Shown: positions 46,990-58,335 of the stretch, one piece after another
Layout: the number at the start of each line of letters is the position of its first letter
Numbering within the stretch: the stretch's first letter is position 1
Position numbers and translations under genes: made by a program
Source of the DNA: Artemia franciscana
Taxonomy: Eukaryota; Arthropoda; Branchiopoda; Anostraca; Artemiidae
DNA length: 64,000 bases
Reading direction: 5' to 3'
Assembly (NCBI RefSeq): GCF_032884065.1
Contig: NC_088868.1
Coordinates: forward strand, 39,830,961-39,894,960
Notes under the pieces: model-generated
Database searches by the model: none
Told to the model about the DNA's origin: nothing
The model's input: only the letters and a program-made list of their open reading frames with translations

Positions 46990-47190
46990 ATCTATATTCA
47001 GGGTCGTATCACCAAAATGGATGGGAAATGTGATATGGAAGGATTTAAAGTAAATTGGGTTTTAATGGGAGGGGAGCAAGGAATGAAAGTTTACATAGAT
47101 TTGAACGGAGAAGCAGCGTGTGTAGCTGTGTTGGTCTCAGGCAGCTTTAGCTGCTTTCATGCTACCTCAAGCAGTATTTTAATTTTCAAT
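46990..47190 (+). mobile_element. RTE-like LINE tail fragment
   Basis: Resembles the end of the LINE family at 40740-44090 and 34560-35130: GGATTTAAAGTAAATTGGG then GGAGAAGCAGCGTGTGTAGCTGTGTTGGTCTCAGGC. Compare GAGCGTGCGTAGCTGTG at 35023. A frame MDGKCDMEGFKVNWVLMGGE is open through it but is a decayed LINE C-terminus. Confidence 0.5.
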
Positions 47191-47774
47191 GTAATTTTTT
47201 CTCCTTCATAATAACTGCTAGGCAAATATGTAACAATGCATAGTCGTTAATAGAATTGAATGGTGGTCTATTAGAACCGTTCAGCTTTTTTTGACTATGA
47301 AAATTTGTAGGGTAAATATTCCAGCACAGGGCAATACGTCCTCTGAGCCTAGGAAGCTTTGATATTAGTGTTCAAACAGTTCTCAACAAATTAGGTCGCT
47401 CGTGTTTTTCGCTCATTTAGATTTTACACTACTAGGGCTGAAATTGTTGTCTACCAGGACAAAAGATGATAAACTATCATGTGGCTGTAGTGTGTAACCG
47501 CAGGTAGTGTGTTCTATCTAGTTGTTTGACAGAACACTTGAACTTCAAATTTGTGTTATATTTATTCTTCTCCCAATTATAATTACTGGATGAATACAAC
47601 AGTCATGGAGGAAACACAAAACACATGAGTAGCAAACCATCTTAGGAAAAAAAAACATGAAATCTTGCATTTCTGTACGCAAGAATTTTAAAACACTTTT
47701 AGAGTTCATGGAATCGCTTAATCTCATGGTACAAAATTCACATTCCTTTTGGAACTCCAAAATAAAAAAAAACA
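47191..47774. other. A/T-rich spacer
   Basis: No feature recognised apart from short chance frames on the minus strand. Confidence 0.4.
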
Positions 47775-49490
47775 ATAAGTTTCTTCATCTGAAAGAAAGG
47801 AGCAACATTAAAACTTAAAATGAACCAAAATTACTCCTTATATGAAAGGGGCTGTCCCCTCCTCAGCGTCCCGCTCTTTACGGTGAAACTTGACTCTTTG
47901 TCCCAGTTCTACTTTTTAAAACAATAAAACTTTGGTGTAAAAAGCAGGATGCTGAGAAGGGGACAGTCCCTTTCATATACAGAACAATTTCTGTTTGTTT
48001 TAAGTTTTAATGTTGCTCCTTACTTTCGGTTGAAAAATCTTTTTTTTGTTTGTTTAATTTCCTAGCGTTTTTGAATTGATGTATGTTTTGATGTTGGCTC
48101 ACCGTACATGAATATTTAAGACACATTTTGGATATTGTTTTTTCGGCTAAATGACTTTCTCATAGTTTTGATCGGGCAATTTTGATAAGAAAGAAGTGGG
48201 AGAGGAGGCCTAGTTACCCTCCATTTTCTGGCTACCTAAAATGAAACTAGAACTTTTTATTCTTTTGCGGACGTTTTATTAGCAATAAATATACGTAACT
48301 TACGAGTTAAATTAAGTAACAAACTTCTATATTTGTTCATTTTTATTACATATATGAAGGGTTTTGCATCCTTATCAATACCTTGCTGTTTACATTAAAG
48401 CTTGAATTTTGTCACAATTCTATAAGAATGACCCCTAAATCACAAAGGCCGTAGAATGAATAGTTGAAATTACTAAAAATACTTTAGCGTAATGAGCAAG
48501 GTATTAATGAGGAGAAGAACGCCTTTACATATGTAATAGTTTCTGTAAGTTTTGGATTTTAATGTTTGTCCTTACTTTCAGTTGAAAGCACTTTTTTATA
48601 TGTATTTTCCAATTGTTTTTTTTTTAAATAAAACTAGAAAATCCTGCACCCCCTTCATGGAAATTTTCTTTCCTCATGACGAAATTCCTCTATGAAAATA
48701 TCCTACCACATAACCCCCACCCCCAGACCCATACAACCTCCTTTCCAACGTTAAAAAGTCTCCCTGAAAACGCTTGTACACTTCTCAATAACCGTTACTA
48801 TATGAAAACAATTGTCAAAATTTATAATTTGCTGCCTCTCCCCTGGAGACTGTGGGGGATTAAGTCGTCTTCCAGAGACATAGTTATTAAGCTTTTTGCC
48901 TATGCTGAACAAAACGGCTACCTCAAAATTTTGATCCGATGACTTCGGTAAAAATGAGTGTGAGAGGGGGCCTAGGTGCCCTCCTATTTTTATGGTCTAT
49001 TAATTTCTTTTTTTAAAGAACTTTTAATTTCTGTTAAAATGAGCCCTCTTGCAGCGTCCTAGTAATATGGGTCGATACAATCAACCCTGGAAAAAATAAG
49101 AAAAAAAAAAACAAAAATTAAAAACAAAAAAACATACATCCGTTGTTTTTCTTCTGGCACAAAATACAAACGACAAATTTTTGTAGATAGGAGTTTGACA
49201 CTTCTACAGAAATGTTCTCTGAAAGCTGAATGTGATAGTGTGTTTTTTTTAAGATTATGCAACCCCTTATAAAGGTATTGTATCTTATAAGAGTCGATCG
49301 TTAAGATTTACTTGTAAGGGGGTGATTTCCCCTGCTTTCTAAATTTTCTCAGGCTCGTAGCTTTGACGGGTAAAAATTTTAAATTTGATGAAACTTGGAT
49401 ATTTATAATCAGCATAAAAATACGATGCAACTATTGGTGTAACTATTAATGTACCTTTTGATGCAATTATTGGTATCAAAATTTTTAATA
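47775..49490 (+). mobile_element. Double-hairpin repeat family, copy R4
   Basis: First foldback module 47780-48040, linker, second module 48345-48590, C-rich part 48700-48750, CTCCCCTGGAGACTGTGGGGG (split copy of the shared G/C block), ATGAGCCCTCTTGCAGCG, and an ending in ATTGGTATCAAAATTTTTAA. It is the most diverged copy. Its right end lies only about 30 bases past the end of the gene B coding exon, so it forms the gene's 3' flank. Confidence 0.75.
49484..49489 (-). terminator. Weak ATTAAA polyadenylation-like signal of gene B
   Basis: ATTAAA on the minus strand, about 27 bases past the second in-frame stop (49516) and at the edge of repeat R4. No AATAAA is nearby, so gene B may depend on repeat-derived sequence for 3' processing. 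Confidence 0.3.
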
Positions 49491-49575
49491 CACAATTAAA
49501 TTGTCAAAATTACAGTCACAATTTATTTTCAGAAGTTTCAGGACTGCTACCACTCTCCTGATCATTCAAGTTATT

Positions 49576-49771
49576 CTAGCTGTTTCCATCATCAAGGTTA
49601 ATAAGGAATTCTCTTTTTGAGGACCTCATCCACTTCTTCACAACATCAAAGACGGAAAATGGACAGTCGGAGAAATGTAGTCCACAACTTTTGGCTGTTG
49701 TATTCTCCATACGGCCAACTTTTTCAGCTTCAAGGTAGTCGTGTAAAAAATTATTTATTCCTCGCTTTGGA
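49576..49771 (-). CDS. DM4/DM12-family protein, copy B, last coding exon
   Basis: 64 codons plus TAG on the minus strand, after the acceptor TTATTACTTTATAG (ending 49772). One leading T completes a Thr codon from exon 59028-59195. It encodes PKRGINNFLHDYLEAEKVGR, then KSCGLHFSDCPFSVFDVVKK and an acidic end LINLDDGNS. The KSCxxxFxDCPFSVFD core and the position of DYLE match copy A (12661-12916) and the DM4/DM12 family. The TAG at 49578-49576 falls where copy A keeps going; similarity to A's tail resumes in frame after it (DQESGSSPETSENKL) and ends at TGA 49518-49516, so B has lost about 20 C-terminal residues by a late stop. Outside the cysteine core, this is unlikely to disable it. Confidence 0.8.
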
Positions 49772-49789
49772 CTATAAAGTAATAAGATA

Positions 49790-50640
49790 ATTTAAAACCT
49801 TATAAGCATTTATTCATTAAGAAATTAGTCTACTACAGTCAAAAGGAAAGGAAATATGATGCTCTGACGGTTTCATTATCTTTACACCAAATCACCTTGA
49901 CTTTCATATTTTTCTCTTCCTCTACCCTGATCCACTGAAAGTCTCTTTTTTCTCACTCTCAAAAAGTCCTAATATCTTTAATGCCTTCTTTCCAATTCGA
50001 GAAAGTTAATTTAAACACATTTATCCAGGTGGTGAATATCTCCCAAACCTCTGAGAGGACCGTTTTAATTCAGAATGTATCGAAATACAATGGATAAACT
50101 TATGATTAACATAGCCCAGAAAACCCTCCACCAATTTTGTTCAATGGTTTAATCCCATGATATCCTTACATCTCTTATGAGATTTGCTAACTCAATTTGA
50201 GGACATTTTGCCTTTGTCAATTTTCAGATAACTGGTGAAAAAGTAAGATCATTAGCTACTTATTTGGCTTCTAGACAGATGTGAGTTCAAAATAATCCAG
50301 CTGCAGTGAAATAGAAATAAATTACTTGTATGGCTGCAAAAGGGATTTTTTATCACTAAGATTTTGATCTGAATTAAAACTGAAATACTGAACTGAATTA
50401 GAAAATACTATGATAATTGGATAAAATATTAGGATAATAAATAAAACTAATTCATACAGGTTAATGCTCACAATCATTATTCTGAATCACTATATTATAC
50501 AATCACTATATTCACAATCACAAATTCAGAAATATATCTTAAGTTTCTTGCACAAAATACGTGCTAGTGGTACTTAGATGATGAAAAATTGAAAAAAAAA
50601 TCACTCTTCTTAAAATTCACTCTATTTAAAAATTTATGCT
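49790..50640. other. Intron of gene B, A/T-rich
   Basis: Part of the 9.3-kb last intron (49772-59027). No element recognised here. Confidence 0.5.
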
Positions 50641-50649
50641 GCTCTTCAC

Positions 50650-50825
50650 TTTCCAGATGTTACATAGTTAACTCGATGAAGCTTATCAGAAACTTCAAGC
50701 TACTGTTCACTTTCCAGATGATACGGGACTAAGTTGATAATATTTATCAGAAGCTTCGATCTACTCTTCACTTTCCAGATGATACGTGGTTATTTTCGAT
50801 AAGGTTTATCAGAAACATTGAATTG
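50650..50825 (+). repeat. Minisatellite, three units of about 63 bp
   Basis: CTTCACTTTCCAGATG recurs at 50644, 50706 and 50767, each followed by GATAC/GTTAC, TTATCAGAAACTT-like words. Confidence 0.8.
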
Positions 50826-51542
50826 AATACAATTCAGTTCTTCAAATACCATCCAAAAGTTTTCCCCACCATTAAAGTAAAAAGTTTGAAAAATTTTTTT
50901 AGTTAGGATCTATCATGGTAGACGATTCTCTTAACTTGAAAATGTAAAAATTTCATAACAATTCCCCTTTTGGGTTTCAGTTTAGCAAACTCTAAGTATT
51001 TCCAATTTGTTTTTACAATATTTTCCAAATTTATCGCTCAACATGTTGAAATGTCTATAGTCTGACTCGCTGTTGTAGAAACGCTCCTGGTAACCATATT
51101 TTATTGATTGTAACTGTTCTAAGGCAAAACCATAAATTTCTGCTGATTTGTACGGAAAGTTTTTAGATTCAGAATGTTTTGTACTTTGTGGACACGCTCG
51201 TTATACATTAATATTTGTTAGCCAACCTCTCTTACAGAGAGCTTTCGCCAGAAATCTCTTTCTGTGGTCTTTGAAAATTACCTTAGCCCCCATTTTAGAT
51301 TAAAGTAGACCTAAGTTGCCGCAGCAACGTGAAGTGCTGCGGTAATTTTTGTCTGGCTTCGCGCAATAAAGTATTGCGAGAGCAAAACTTTGGTTTTGTT
51401 TCTTTGCTATCGGTTAAACGATGAATTTTTCAACAGACTGAAACTTTTAAAATATTACGTTCAAAGAAGAACGCGATCAGTAATCACATGATCAAAGGCT
51501 ATTCCTCAGCGTTGAAAAAACAGTAATAACAAAAGAATATCG
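50826..51542. other. A/T-rich intron sequence
   Basis: No gene or repeat recognised. A short self-similar stretch, GTGAAGTGCTGCGG against GCAATAAAGTATTGCG hairpins, lies at 51330-51380. Confidence 0.35.
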
Positions 51543-51712
51543 AAAGAAGGGACTAAATTGAATTTGCAGCCAGTTGAGTTTTATTCTTTTCAATCGTAGA
51601 CATCGTAACGGATGAAATCTTAGAACAATATTTTATGTAATCCAGTTGGTATAATAAATCTATCTGTAACTTTTCAGGATCAAAATACCATAAATGACGC
51701 TATTAATACTGA
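51543..51712 (+). repeat. Left direct repeat flanking a foldback
   Basis: About 170 bp beginning AAAGAAGGGACTAAATTGA and containing GCAGCCAGTTGA, GTAGACATCGT, CCAGTTGGTAT and TAACTTTTCAGGATCAAAAT. It recurs in the same orientation at 52348-52518. Confidence 0.8.
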
Positions 51713-51713
51713 A

Positions 51714-52249
51714 AATAAACAATCAAGAGAGATAAAACTCTACAAAAAGAAAGCTTCAAACGAGGCGACGGCCAGTAGAATTAAAAGACTAAAACAACGC
51801 GGATATTTCGCCTGTATCCAAACAAGGCGTCTTCAGCACAAGATAGAAAATTAAAAGAAAACTAATCTAAAAACAAATAAAACCCCCACTAATTATAATA
51901 AATACAATTAACGCTACTTATCCACGTAGGGAAAAGCAGCTATTTGAGTTACTTCAATGAGAATCAAAGAGCAACTGAGGAAAAATCAAAGAGCAACTTT
52001 CTCATTGAAGTAAATCAAATAGCTGCTTTCACCTACGTGAATAAGTAGCGTCAATTGTATTTATTATAATTGGTGGTGATTTTTATTTGTTTTTAGATTA
52101 GTTTTTTTTAAATTTTCTTTCTTGTGCTAAAGACGCCTTATTTGGATATAGGCGAGATATACACGTTGTTTTAGTCTTTTAATTCTACTGGCCGTCGTCT
52201 CGTTTGAATTTTTTTTTTTGTAGAATTTTATCTCTCTTGATTGTTTATT
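51714..52249. mobile_element. Foldback element, arms about 265 bp
   Basis: A long inverted repeat: AATAAACAATCAAGAGAGAT at the left end faces its reverse complement at 52226-52249. Shared inner blocks include GACGGCCAGTAGAATTAAAA, CGCCTTATTTGGATA/ATCCAAACAAGGCG, AATTATAATAAATACAATT and CTACGTG near the axis at about 51982. Arms are about 85-90 % alike. No gene inside. The arm sequences do not occur elsewhere in the window. Confidence 0.85.
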
Positions 52250-52347
52250 GTCATGTCTGGCCTGTTCGGCTTAAGAACTTTCATTAATTATGAACAAACT
52301 ACTATGACATATTTTTTATCAGCTCATCACGAGCTATCGATAATATT

Positions 52348-52518
52348 GAAAGAAGGGACTAAATTGACTCTGCAGCCAGTTGAACGTTATCCTTATCAAT
52401 TGTAGACATCGTGACTGATTAAAAATTGAAATAGTATCTTATATAATCTAGTTGGTATTATAAAGCTATCCGTAACTTTTCATGATCAAAATACCATAGA
52501 TGACACTCTATTAATTAT
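52348..52518 (+). repeat. Right direct repeat flanking a foldback
   Basis: Second copy of 51543-51712, about 80 % alike by eye, separated from the foldback by about 98 bp. Confidence 0.8.
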
Positions 52519-53585
52519 TACGAAACTGCCTCGTTGTTTTACGTTATCGTTTGTACTCGTTGCGTAAACATGTAATTCTAGGTTACAGTGAGTATGGGTA
52601 AGCTACACCAACTAGCAAAAGTTACAAACTCCTCTTCACTAAAGATGATTGTAGCCTAATAGACGAGTATTACTTGCAATTCCCCTACATTTTTTTCCAA
52701 TAAAACCAACTTGGTCTTACCATCAAATACACTGGAAACAAATAATAGGTACACCAAATAGCAAAATTTGCAAACCCCTTCACTACCGAAAATGATTATT
52801 AGCTAATTGCCGACCTTTCTTTACAAATCCCCTATATGTCTCACAATTGGCCTATTTTTGGTTTATCGGCCTATTTATGGTTTCAGTGTGTGAAGTTGTC
52901 AACCCCTTGACACTTTCAAACTGGTATATCTAATGAAAGATGTTTTGTGCCAAAAAATGGATGGCATATACTTTGATCAGCTCATCAAGAGCTATCGATT
53001 GCCGTCGAAAAAAAATTCTACCAGTCTTAGTTCAAAAGTTGATTTTTTTGCCGTGGGCCAACTTTCTAACGTCACCACTTAGAAAGGAGCAAAGGATAAG
53101 CTCCAATTTCTTTACCAATGACAGAAATTTTAAAGTTTAAGAGGTGCATCTGATAAAATTTCTCTACCTCGGTCCCAAGTCCGAAAAAACAAATGATAAA
53201 CAAATAGGCTTTGGCTCGTGGACAAGAAAAACCATCCTTTTTGGCCCCAGGCAAGAGTTCTGCGGAGCTTTCCCAAATGTAATGCCATATTCATCAATCC
53301 GAACCGAGAAACACACTCTCCGTAAAAACTGCACGGGTTAGATCCTTACCAGTTTCCACGAATAAGCCGACATCAGCGGCATAGGAAAAAAAAAAATCCG
53401 TGACAAAACCAAAATGTTGCTCTCGCAACACAATGTAAGCATAATGTGTTTCGAAACAAAATCCCAACCAGGTAGCAAAACAACGTAAAAAATGGATGAC
53501 TTGAATCTTCTAGACATCGTAATGGAGACCATCAGTAGCTTTAAATGATATGTAAAGATGATGAAAGCGAGAGAATTACGATAAG
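52519..53585. other. Intron sequence without recognised genes
   Basis: Two similar segments occur: TAAGCTACACCAACTAGCAAAAG (52600) and TAGGTACACCAAATAGCAAAAT (52747), each followed by ACTACCGAAAATGATTA-like words and CCCCTACAT/CCCCTATAT, a diverged duplication of about 150 bp. Confidence 0.4.
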
Positions 53586-53989
53586 CATTCGTCGCCTGAA
53601 AGCGGTTTTGCCGAATGTAACAATTTTTGGCGAAACTGAGTTGCAAATGCCATATTGTGTAAAAAAATTCTCTGTCGAATGGTCTAATTGACATTGCCGT
53701 AAGACATCTCTCACTGCCTGTATTTTGCAGTTCTCCTTTGTCGAATCGCATATTTTTCGATTTCTTTACAGCGGTTTTGCCGAATCGCATATGGGATTAT
53801 AGCATGGTCTGTTTTGCCGAAAGTTGCTGATTTGCTGAACGCGACCTTGGAGAAGAAGAAGACGATCTTTTTTATCTTGGCATTTTTTACGGTCTTTTTG
53901 ACGATCTTTTTTATCTTGGCAGCAAAGAAGAAAGAGATAAGGACAGGGCTTCGGATGACCCCGTATTGTGTTTTGATTTGGAAAAGTTT

Positions 53990-54970
53990 TTTCTTTGCCA
54001 AAAAGGGATGTTTCGTCCTTTTTTTTTTTTACAAAAGGAAGATCACTTGCTTCAACTTAACTGCTATTCTTACCTTTCGTAGACATACAGGAGAGCTAAT
54101 CAAGAGTGTTTATTGTTGTTTGTGGTCAGAATGTCTTGCTGGTAGAAGTGGAAATGATATTGCCAGTGGTCTTTCTGCTATCCTTGATAAGGTTTTTACC
54201 ACCTATCCTGACATCAGAAAGTTGGTTACCTGGTCAGATTCATGTGTGCCTCAAAATCGTAATCAAATAATGAGCTACATGATGCAAGACACCCTGAAGA
54301 AGCATTCACACGTTTAGAGTATAACGATGAATTATTCTGAGCCTGGCCACTCCACGATTCAGGAGGTCGATGCTGTTCACAGCGTCATTGAGAGGTCTTT
54401 GAAGCACAAGGAAGTCTTTTCGCTACTAGACTTGACAAAAAAAAGCTTTTGATTGTTCGGCCCCGTGACCCGTTTGTCATTATTCAAATGACCAAGCAGA
54501 AGTTTTTCGATTACGCCCAAATGTCCAAATGCTATAAGTATGGCTTAGCTCCATTTTCAAAGGTGAAGTTACTGCAGTTTAAGCGAGGACTATGCAAAAG
54601 GGTGTTCTAGAAAACTTCGTTTGCGGATACTACTCCTTCTGTAGCGCTGATTGCACCAGAGGCTAGCCCAAGGAGGCTATTTCCTAATGTGTCAGCAGTG
54701 AGTGTTGTGAAAATGTTGCTGCCTCCTGTACCTTATAGTACAGTAGTTGAGTTGCCAACAGCAAAAATGCCAACAGCAAAAGACGTAGCATCGCTTTACA
54801 GTTTCATGCCAGCAATAGACGTGGCATATGTGAAAAGTCTTATTAGAAGTTGTAAGAGAGCTGAGGTACGTAGTACTTCAGCTGAAATCACACCGTGTCC
54901 CGAAGCAGCCTCTGCCGTTAATGATCCAAAGGTTAAAACCAGAAATTCCAAGAAGCTTGTTGCTAAGTGA
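53990..54970 (+). pseudogene. Decayed transposase with a WSDSCVPQNRN motif
   Basis: Plus strand. KITCFNLTAIL opens the region, then VYCCLWSECLAGRSGNDIAS, SAILDKVFTTYPDIRKLVTW, SDSCVPQNRNQIMSYMMQD. After a frame change, EPGHSTIQEVDAVHSVIERS, then RPRDPFVIIQMTKQKFFDYA and KLLQFKRGLCKR, and finally DVASLYSFMPAIDVAYVKSL. A D-S-C/N-x2-QN-R/K-N step preceded by hydrophobic residues, then GHS-x6-D, resembles the RNase-H-like core of transposase-related proteins in animal genomes: SDS and the later EVD would supply acidic catalytic residues. At least two frameshifts and a few stops. I cannot place it in a named superfamily with confidence. Confidence 0.6.
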
Positions 54971-55185
54971 GACCTCCCACTGATCTTTTGTTGCATTTTA
55001 CTGTATAACTCCCAGTTAATAGTCGAAATTAAAATTTGTCTATCAGATGATATACGTTTTGCCGAAAGTCGCATTTCTAATTCATGCTGAGCCAATTCCG
55101 TTTTGCCATATCTTACCTATATTCTGGAATTTTCAGGCGGTTTTGCCGAAACTGATATTCATTCCGTTTTATCTCAGGAAAAATG

Positions 55186-58138
55186 TTGGATGCTGGAATG
55201 TAAGATCCGCTAAACAAGAAGCCACACAAGCTTTTCTTGTCCATGAGATGGAGAAGTACAACATAGACATACTCTGCATATCCGAGACCAGAATCTCCGG
55301 TTCTGGCTCTATAGTTATAACGGCTCCAGAAACACTACACCAGTTCCACTTTTCTTATTCCGGAATAGAAGATTATTCAGGACTCCACGGAGTTGGTTTC
55401 ATCATGAACCAAAGAACCAGAAACGCTCTCCTAGAATGGGAACCAGTCTCCTGTAGACTTGCTAGAATCAGACTAAAAGGAAACCCTGCAAATGTGTCCA
55501 TAATTTCTACCTATGCCCCCACCCGTGACGCTACTGAAACGACCAAGGATGAACTGCAGCAGTTGTCTTCTTCTATAGCCGCACGTGATTACTCGATTGT
55601 TGCTGGAGACTTCAACGCAAGAGTTGGTCCATCTGAACAGACCACAAGACAAATCCTGGGAAAATTTGGACAGGGTCACAGATGCGAGAATGGGCAGAGG
55701 TTGGTAAACTATGCCTTGATGAACCACCTTGTTATCACCAATACCATATTTCAACACAAACCTAGCCACCTCTTAACTTGACATTCAAATGACGGTGTCA
55801 CTAAGGCCCAAATTGACTTCATTCTTGTACGCCAGCACTGGAGAAGCTCCATGCAGGACTCTCGCTCTTACAATGGCGCAGACACAGGCTCACAGTCTGG
55901 ATCTCACCACAGGCTCGTCGCAGCAAAAATTTTGCTACGTCTTGCAATTCGAAGAAAAAAACAAGTCCAAGGTCGGCTTCGATATCGGTAAACTTCAAGA
56001 CAAAGAAGTGCAGCAGGCCCTCAATTTGGAACTAACTAACCGGTTTGACGCCCTAAGCTCTGATGAACACCTAACCCCCGATAAGAGTTTGGAGACCTTT
56101 AAAACCGTGATGACAGAGACTGCCGATGAGATCCTAGGCCAAGCAAAAATCAAACGACAACACTGGATAACCGCTAGAACCCTGTCAATAGTCGGTGAGT
56201 GAAGACAAAAGATGGTAGGCCTTAAAGAAGAAACAAAGGAGTTACGCAGACAGGTAAAACGCTTTGTTCGGCTGGACCGCCGCCAGCCGTGGGAAGATGC
56301 TGGAATGTGGGAAGATGCTGCCGAGTCATTAGAGAAAGCAGCACGCTTACATGACACCCGCAAGCTTTACCAGATCCTGAAGGAATCTGTTGGTAAGAAA
56401 GCTGCTGTCTCAGAAATAATCAAAAACAGATCAGGAAAAATCATTAGTTGTCAGAAGGAACGTTCAGCAAGATGGAAGGATCACTTTCAGCTCTTCCTGA
56501 ACCCATCCTCTTCATCTACTCATGATGCCTTCCCACCTTCCGTCTCTAAAGAGCCTTATGATATCGAGCTAGATACACCGACCAGAGCCGAAATACCAAA
56601 AGCGATCAAAACCCTAAAAAACCACAAAGCCCCAGGTGAAGACGGCCTCCCCCCGGAACTATACAAACAATGCCCTGAGGTCACTGCTAAACAGTTCCAT
56701 GGCATTCTCGAAGAAGTGTGGAGGACCAACACTTTTCAAAAAGACTGGAAGACATCAGTCATCCTCCCTTTCTATATGAAAGGAGACAAAACCGAATGCA
56801 AAAATTACCGCAGAATAAGTCTCATAAACATTGCCGGCAAAATATTCGGGATCATACTCTTGAACCGCTTCAAAGGGGCAAGGGAGGAAAGAACTCGAGG
56901 AAATCAAGCCGGCTTTCGACCGGGTAGAGGGTGTACTGATAATATCTTTGCCTTTCGCCTCATTATCCAGCAGTTTGAAAGATACAACCTACCCCTGATC
57001 TTGATGTTCCTGGACTTCATTGCTGCCTTCGACTCTGTCACTCGCCAGAAACTTTAGAAGATCCTGGAGAATAACGGACTGCCGCTGAAGTTTGTTGAAC
57101 TAATGAAGGCATACTATGACGCTTCAGTGATCCGAGTTAGAATATATGGTGAAGAAACCGAAGAATTTCTGGTTGAGTTCGGAGTAAAACAAGGATGTGT
57201 CCTCTCTCCGATTCTGTTCAATTATTGCATCGATTGGGAGCTTGAAAATGCTCTATCGTCTTATCCAGGAGCGCAGGTTGGACAGAATCTCTTGCTGACT
57301 GACCTCAATTATGCGGATGATGTTGGCCTCCTGTCAGACCCTGTAGAAGCCCAAAACATGCTTGACAGCGTTGTGGCCTGGGCAGATCTGATCGGCTTGA
57401 AAGTCAGCACAGAGAAAACAAAATTCAAGGCTATTAACCACGACACAGGACCATTCCCACTAACTGTCAACCAAGATCAGCTGGAAAATGTCAACCGTTT
57501 CACATACCTAGGCTCCCAGCTTTGTACGGACGGATCTTCCGACGCTGATATCCAACAGAGAATACAAAGCGTAGACAGTCTTTGCCTCCCTTCGGAAATC
57601 CTTATGGAATTGCCGTGAAATCAGTGTCCAAACGAAAGTTCGAATTTACATGGCACTAGTCCATACCGTTCTCCTTTACGGGTGCGAAACATGGTCGGCA
57701 AAACTACAACAAGAGAATACACTTAAGGTGTTTGAGCATATTTGTCTACGAAGAATTCTCAGAGTACAGCTACGTGATCGTATCTCCAACGTGAATATCC
57801 GTCGAATGTGCAATATTCAGAGAGATGTTGTGCTCACTATTAAAGAACGCCGTTTGAAATGGTTGGGCCATGTATTGCGGAAACCGCCAGAGTACCTGCC
57901 TCGCCAAATACTTCTAGTTGAGCCTATTAGCTACTGGAAGAAACTCCAAGGAGGACAGAGGAAGAACTGGTGGAACCTGGCCAAGTCAGACCTTGAACCA
58001 ATAGGGGGTTTCAGAAAATTTGGTCACAGATGGTCAACACAGTGGCTCGCCTTTGCAGAGCAGATGTCACAAGATCGATCAACATGGTCCAAGAAGGTCT
58101 CTAAGATCATCGATGCCGGGCGAGGTGGAAACGCCTGA
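55186..58138 (+). pseudogene. EN-RT polyprotein of the RTE-like LINE
   Basis: Endonuclease first: GCWNVRSAKQEA, IDILCISETRISGSG (55266), GVGFIMNQRTRNALLEW, IISTYAPTRDA, IVAGDFNARVG (55598). Reverse transcriptase next: NHKAPGEDGLPPELY (56620), NYRRISLINIAGKIFG, NQAGFRPGRGCTDNIFAF (56905), LMFLDFIAAFDSV, GVKQGCVLSPILFN (57181), LNYADDVGLL (57306, the catalytic YADD), then thumb and C-terminal parts with LLYGCETW (57668), RLKWLGHVLRKPP and a TGA at 58136. It makes the nick and primes reverse transcription at it. Breaks: TGA at 55779, a frameshift in the A run near 55960, TGA at 56200, TAG at 57055 and a frameshift near 57575. Confidence 0.9.
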
Positions 58139-58169
58139 TTCCCACCACAAGTACAAGTAAGTAAGTAAT
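55186..58169 (+). mobile_element. RTE-clade LINE, young insertion in a DNA transposon
   Basis: Nearly 3 kb, flanked by AAAAATG at 55179-55185 and 58170-58176 (7-bp target duplication). It ends in a short tetramer tail (AAGTAAGTAAGTAA) in place of poly-A, as RTE elements do. It encodes one EN-RT protein. Only about five disabling changes are visible over some 970 codons, so it is much younger than the LINE at 22860. It landed in the DNA transposon at 53590-58331. Confidence 0.85.
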
Positions 58170-58335
58170 AAAAATGAGCACAACTATATAAGCGATTTTT
58201 CTTCTTAATTCTGAAACAAAAATCAACGCTCTAGCTGTAGTCAATTCCGAGTTACAAATTTCAAAATTTTCAAACTCGTTTTTCTCCGGTTTTTGGAAAA
58301 ACAGATTCGACAAAACCGCTTTCAGGCGACGCATT

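Larger units (their letters stand above)
53590..58331 (+). mobile_element. DNA transposon, 4-bp CATT duplication, split by a LINE
   Basis: Ends are inverted repeats: CGTCGCCTGAAAGCGGTTTT at 53590 faces its exact reverse complement ending at 58331, and similarity goes on for a few bases. CATT at 53586-53589 and at 58332-58335 is the target duplication. Many TTTTGCCGAA subterminal repeats lie inside the left part (53600-53830) and again at 55055-55150. A decayed transposase lies at 53990-54970. The LINE 55186-58169 is a later insertion, so the transposon proper is about 1.76 kb. A 4-bp duplication is known for Sola-type elements, but superfamily is not settled. Confidence 0.75.

Noticed and set aside
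47545-47775. Minus-strand 76-codon frame upstream of gene A
   Set aside because: Hydrophobic and cysteine-bearing, but no splice sites fit and no DM4/DM12 N-terminal motif is seen.
51714-52249. CRISPR array or bacterial attachment site
   Set aside because: It is a single long inverted repeat in animal DNA without spacers.
55789-56363. Minus-strand frames overlapping the RTE LINE
   Set aside because: Antisense shadows of a clearly coding plus-strand EN-RT protein.
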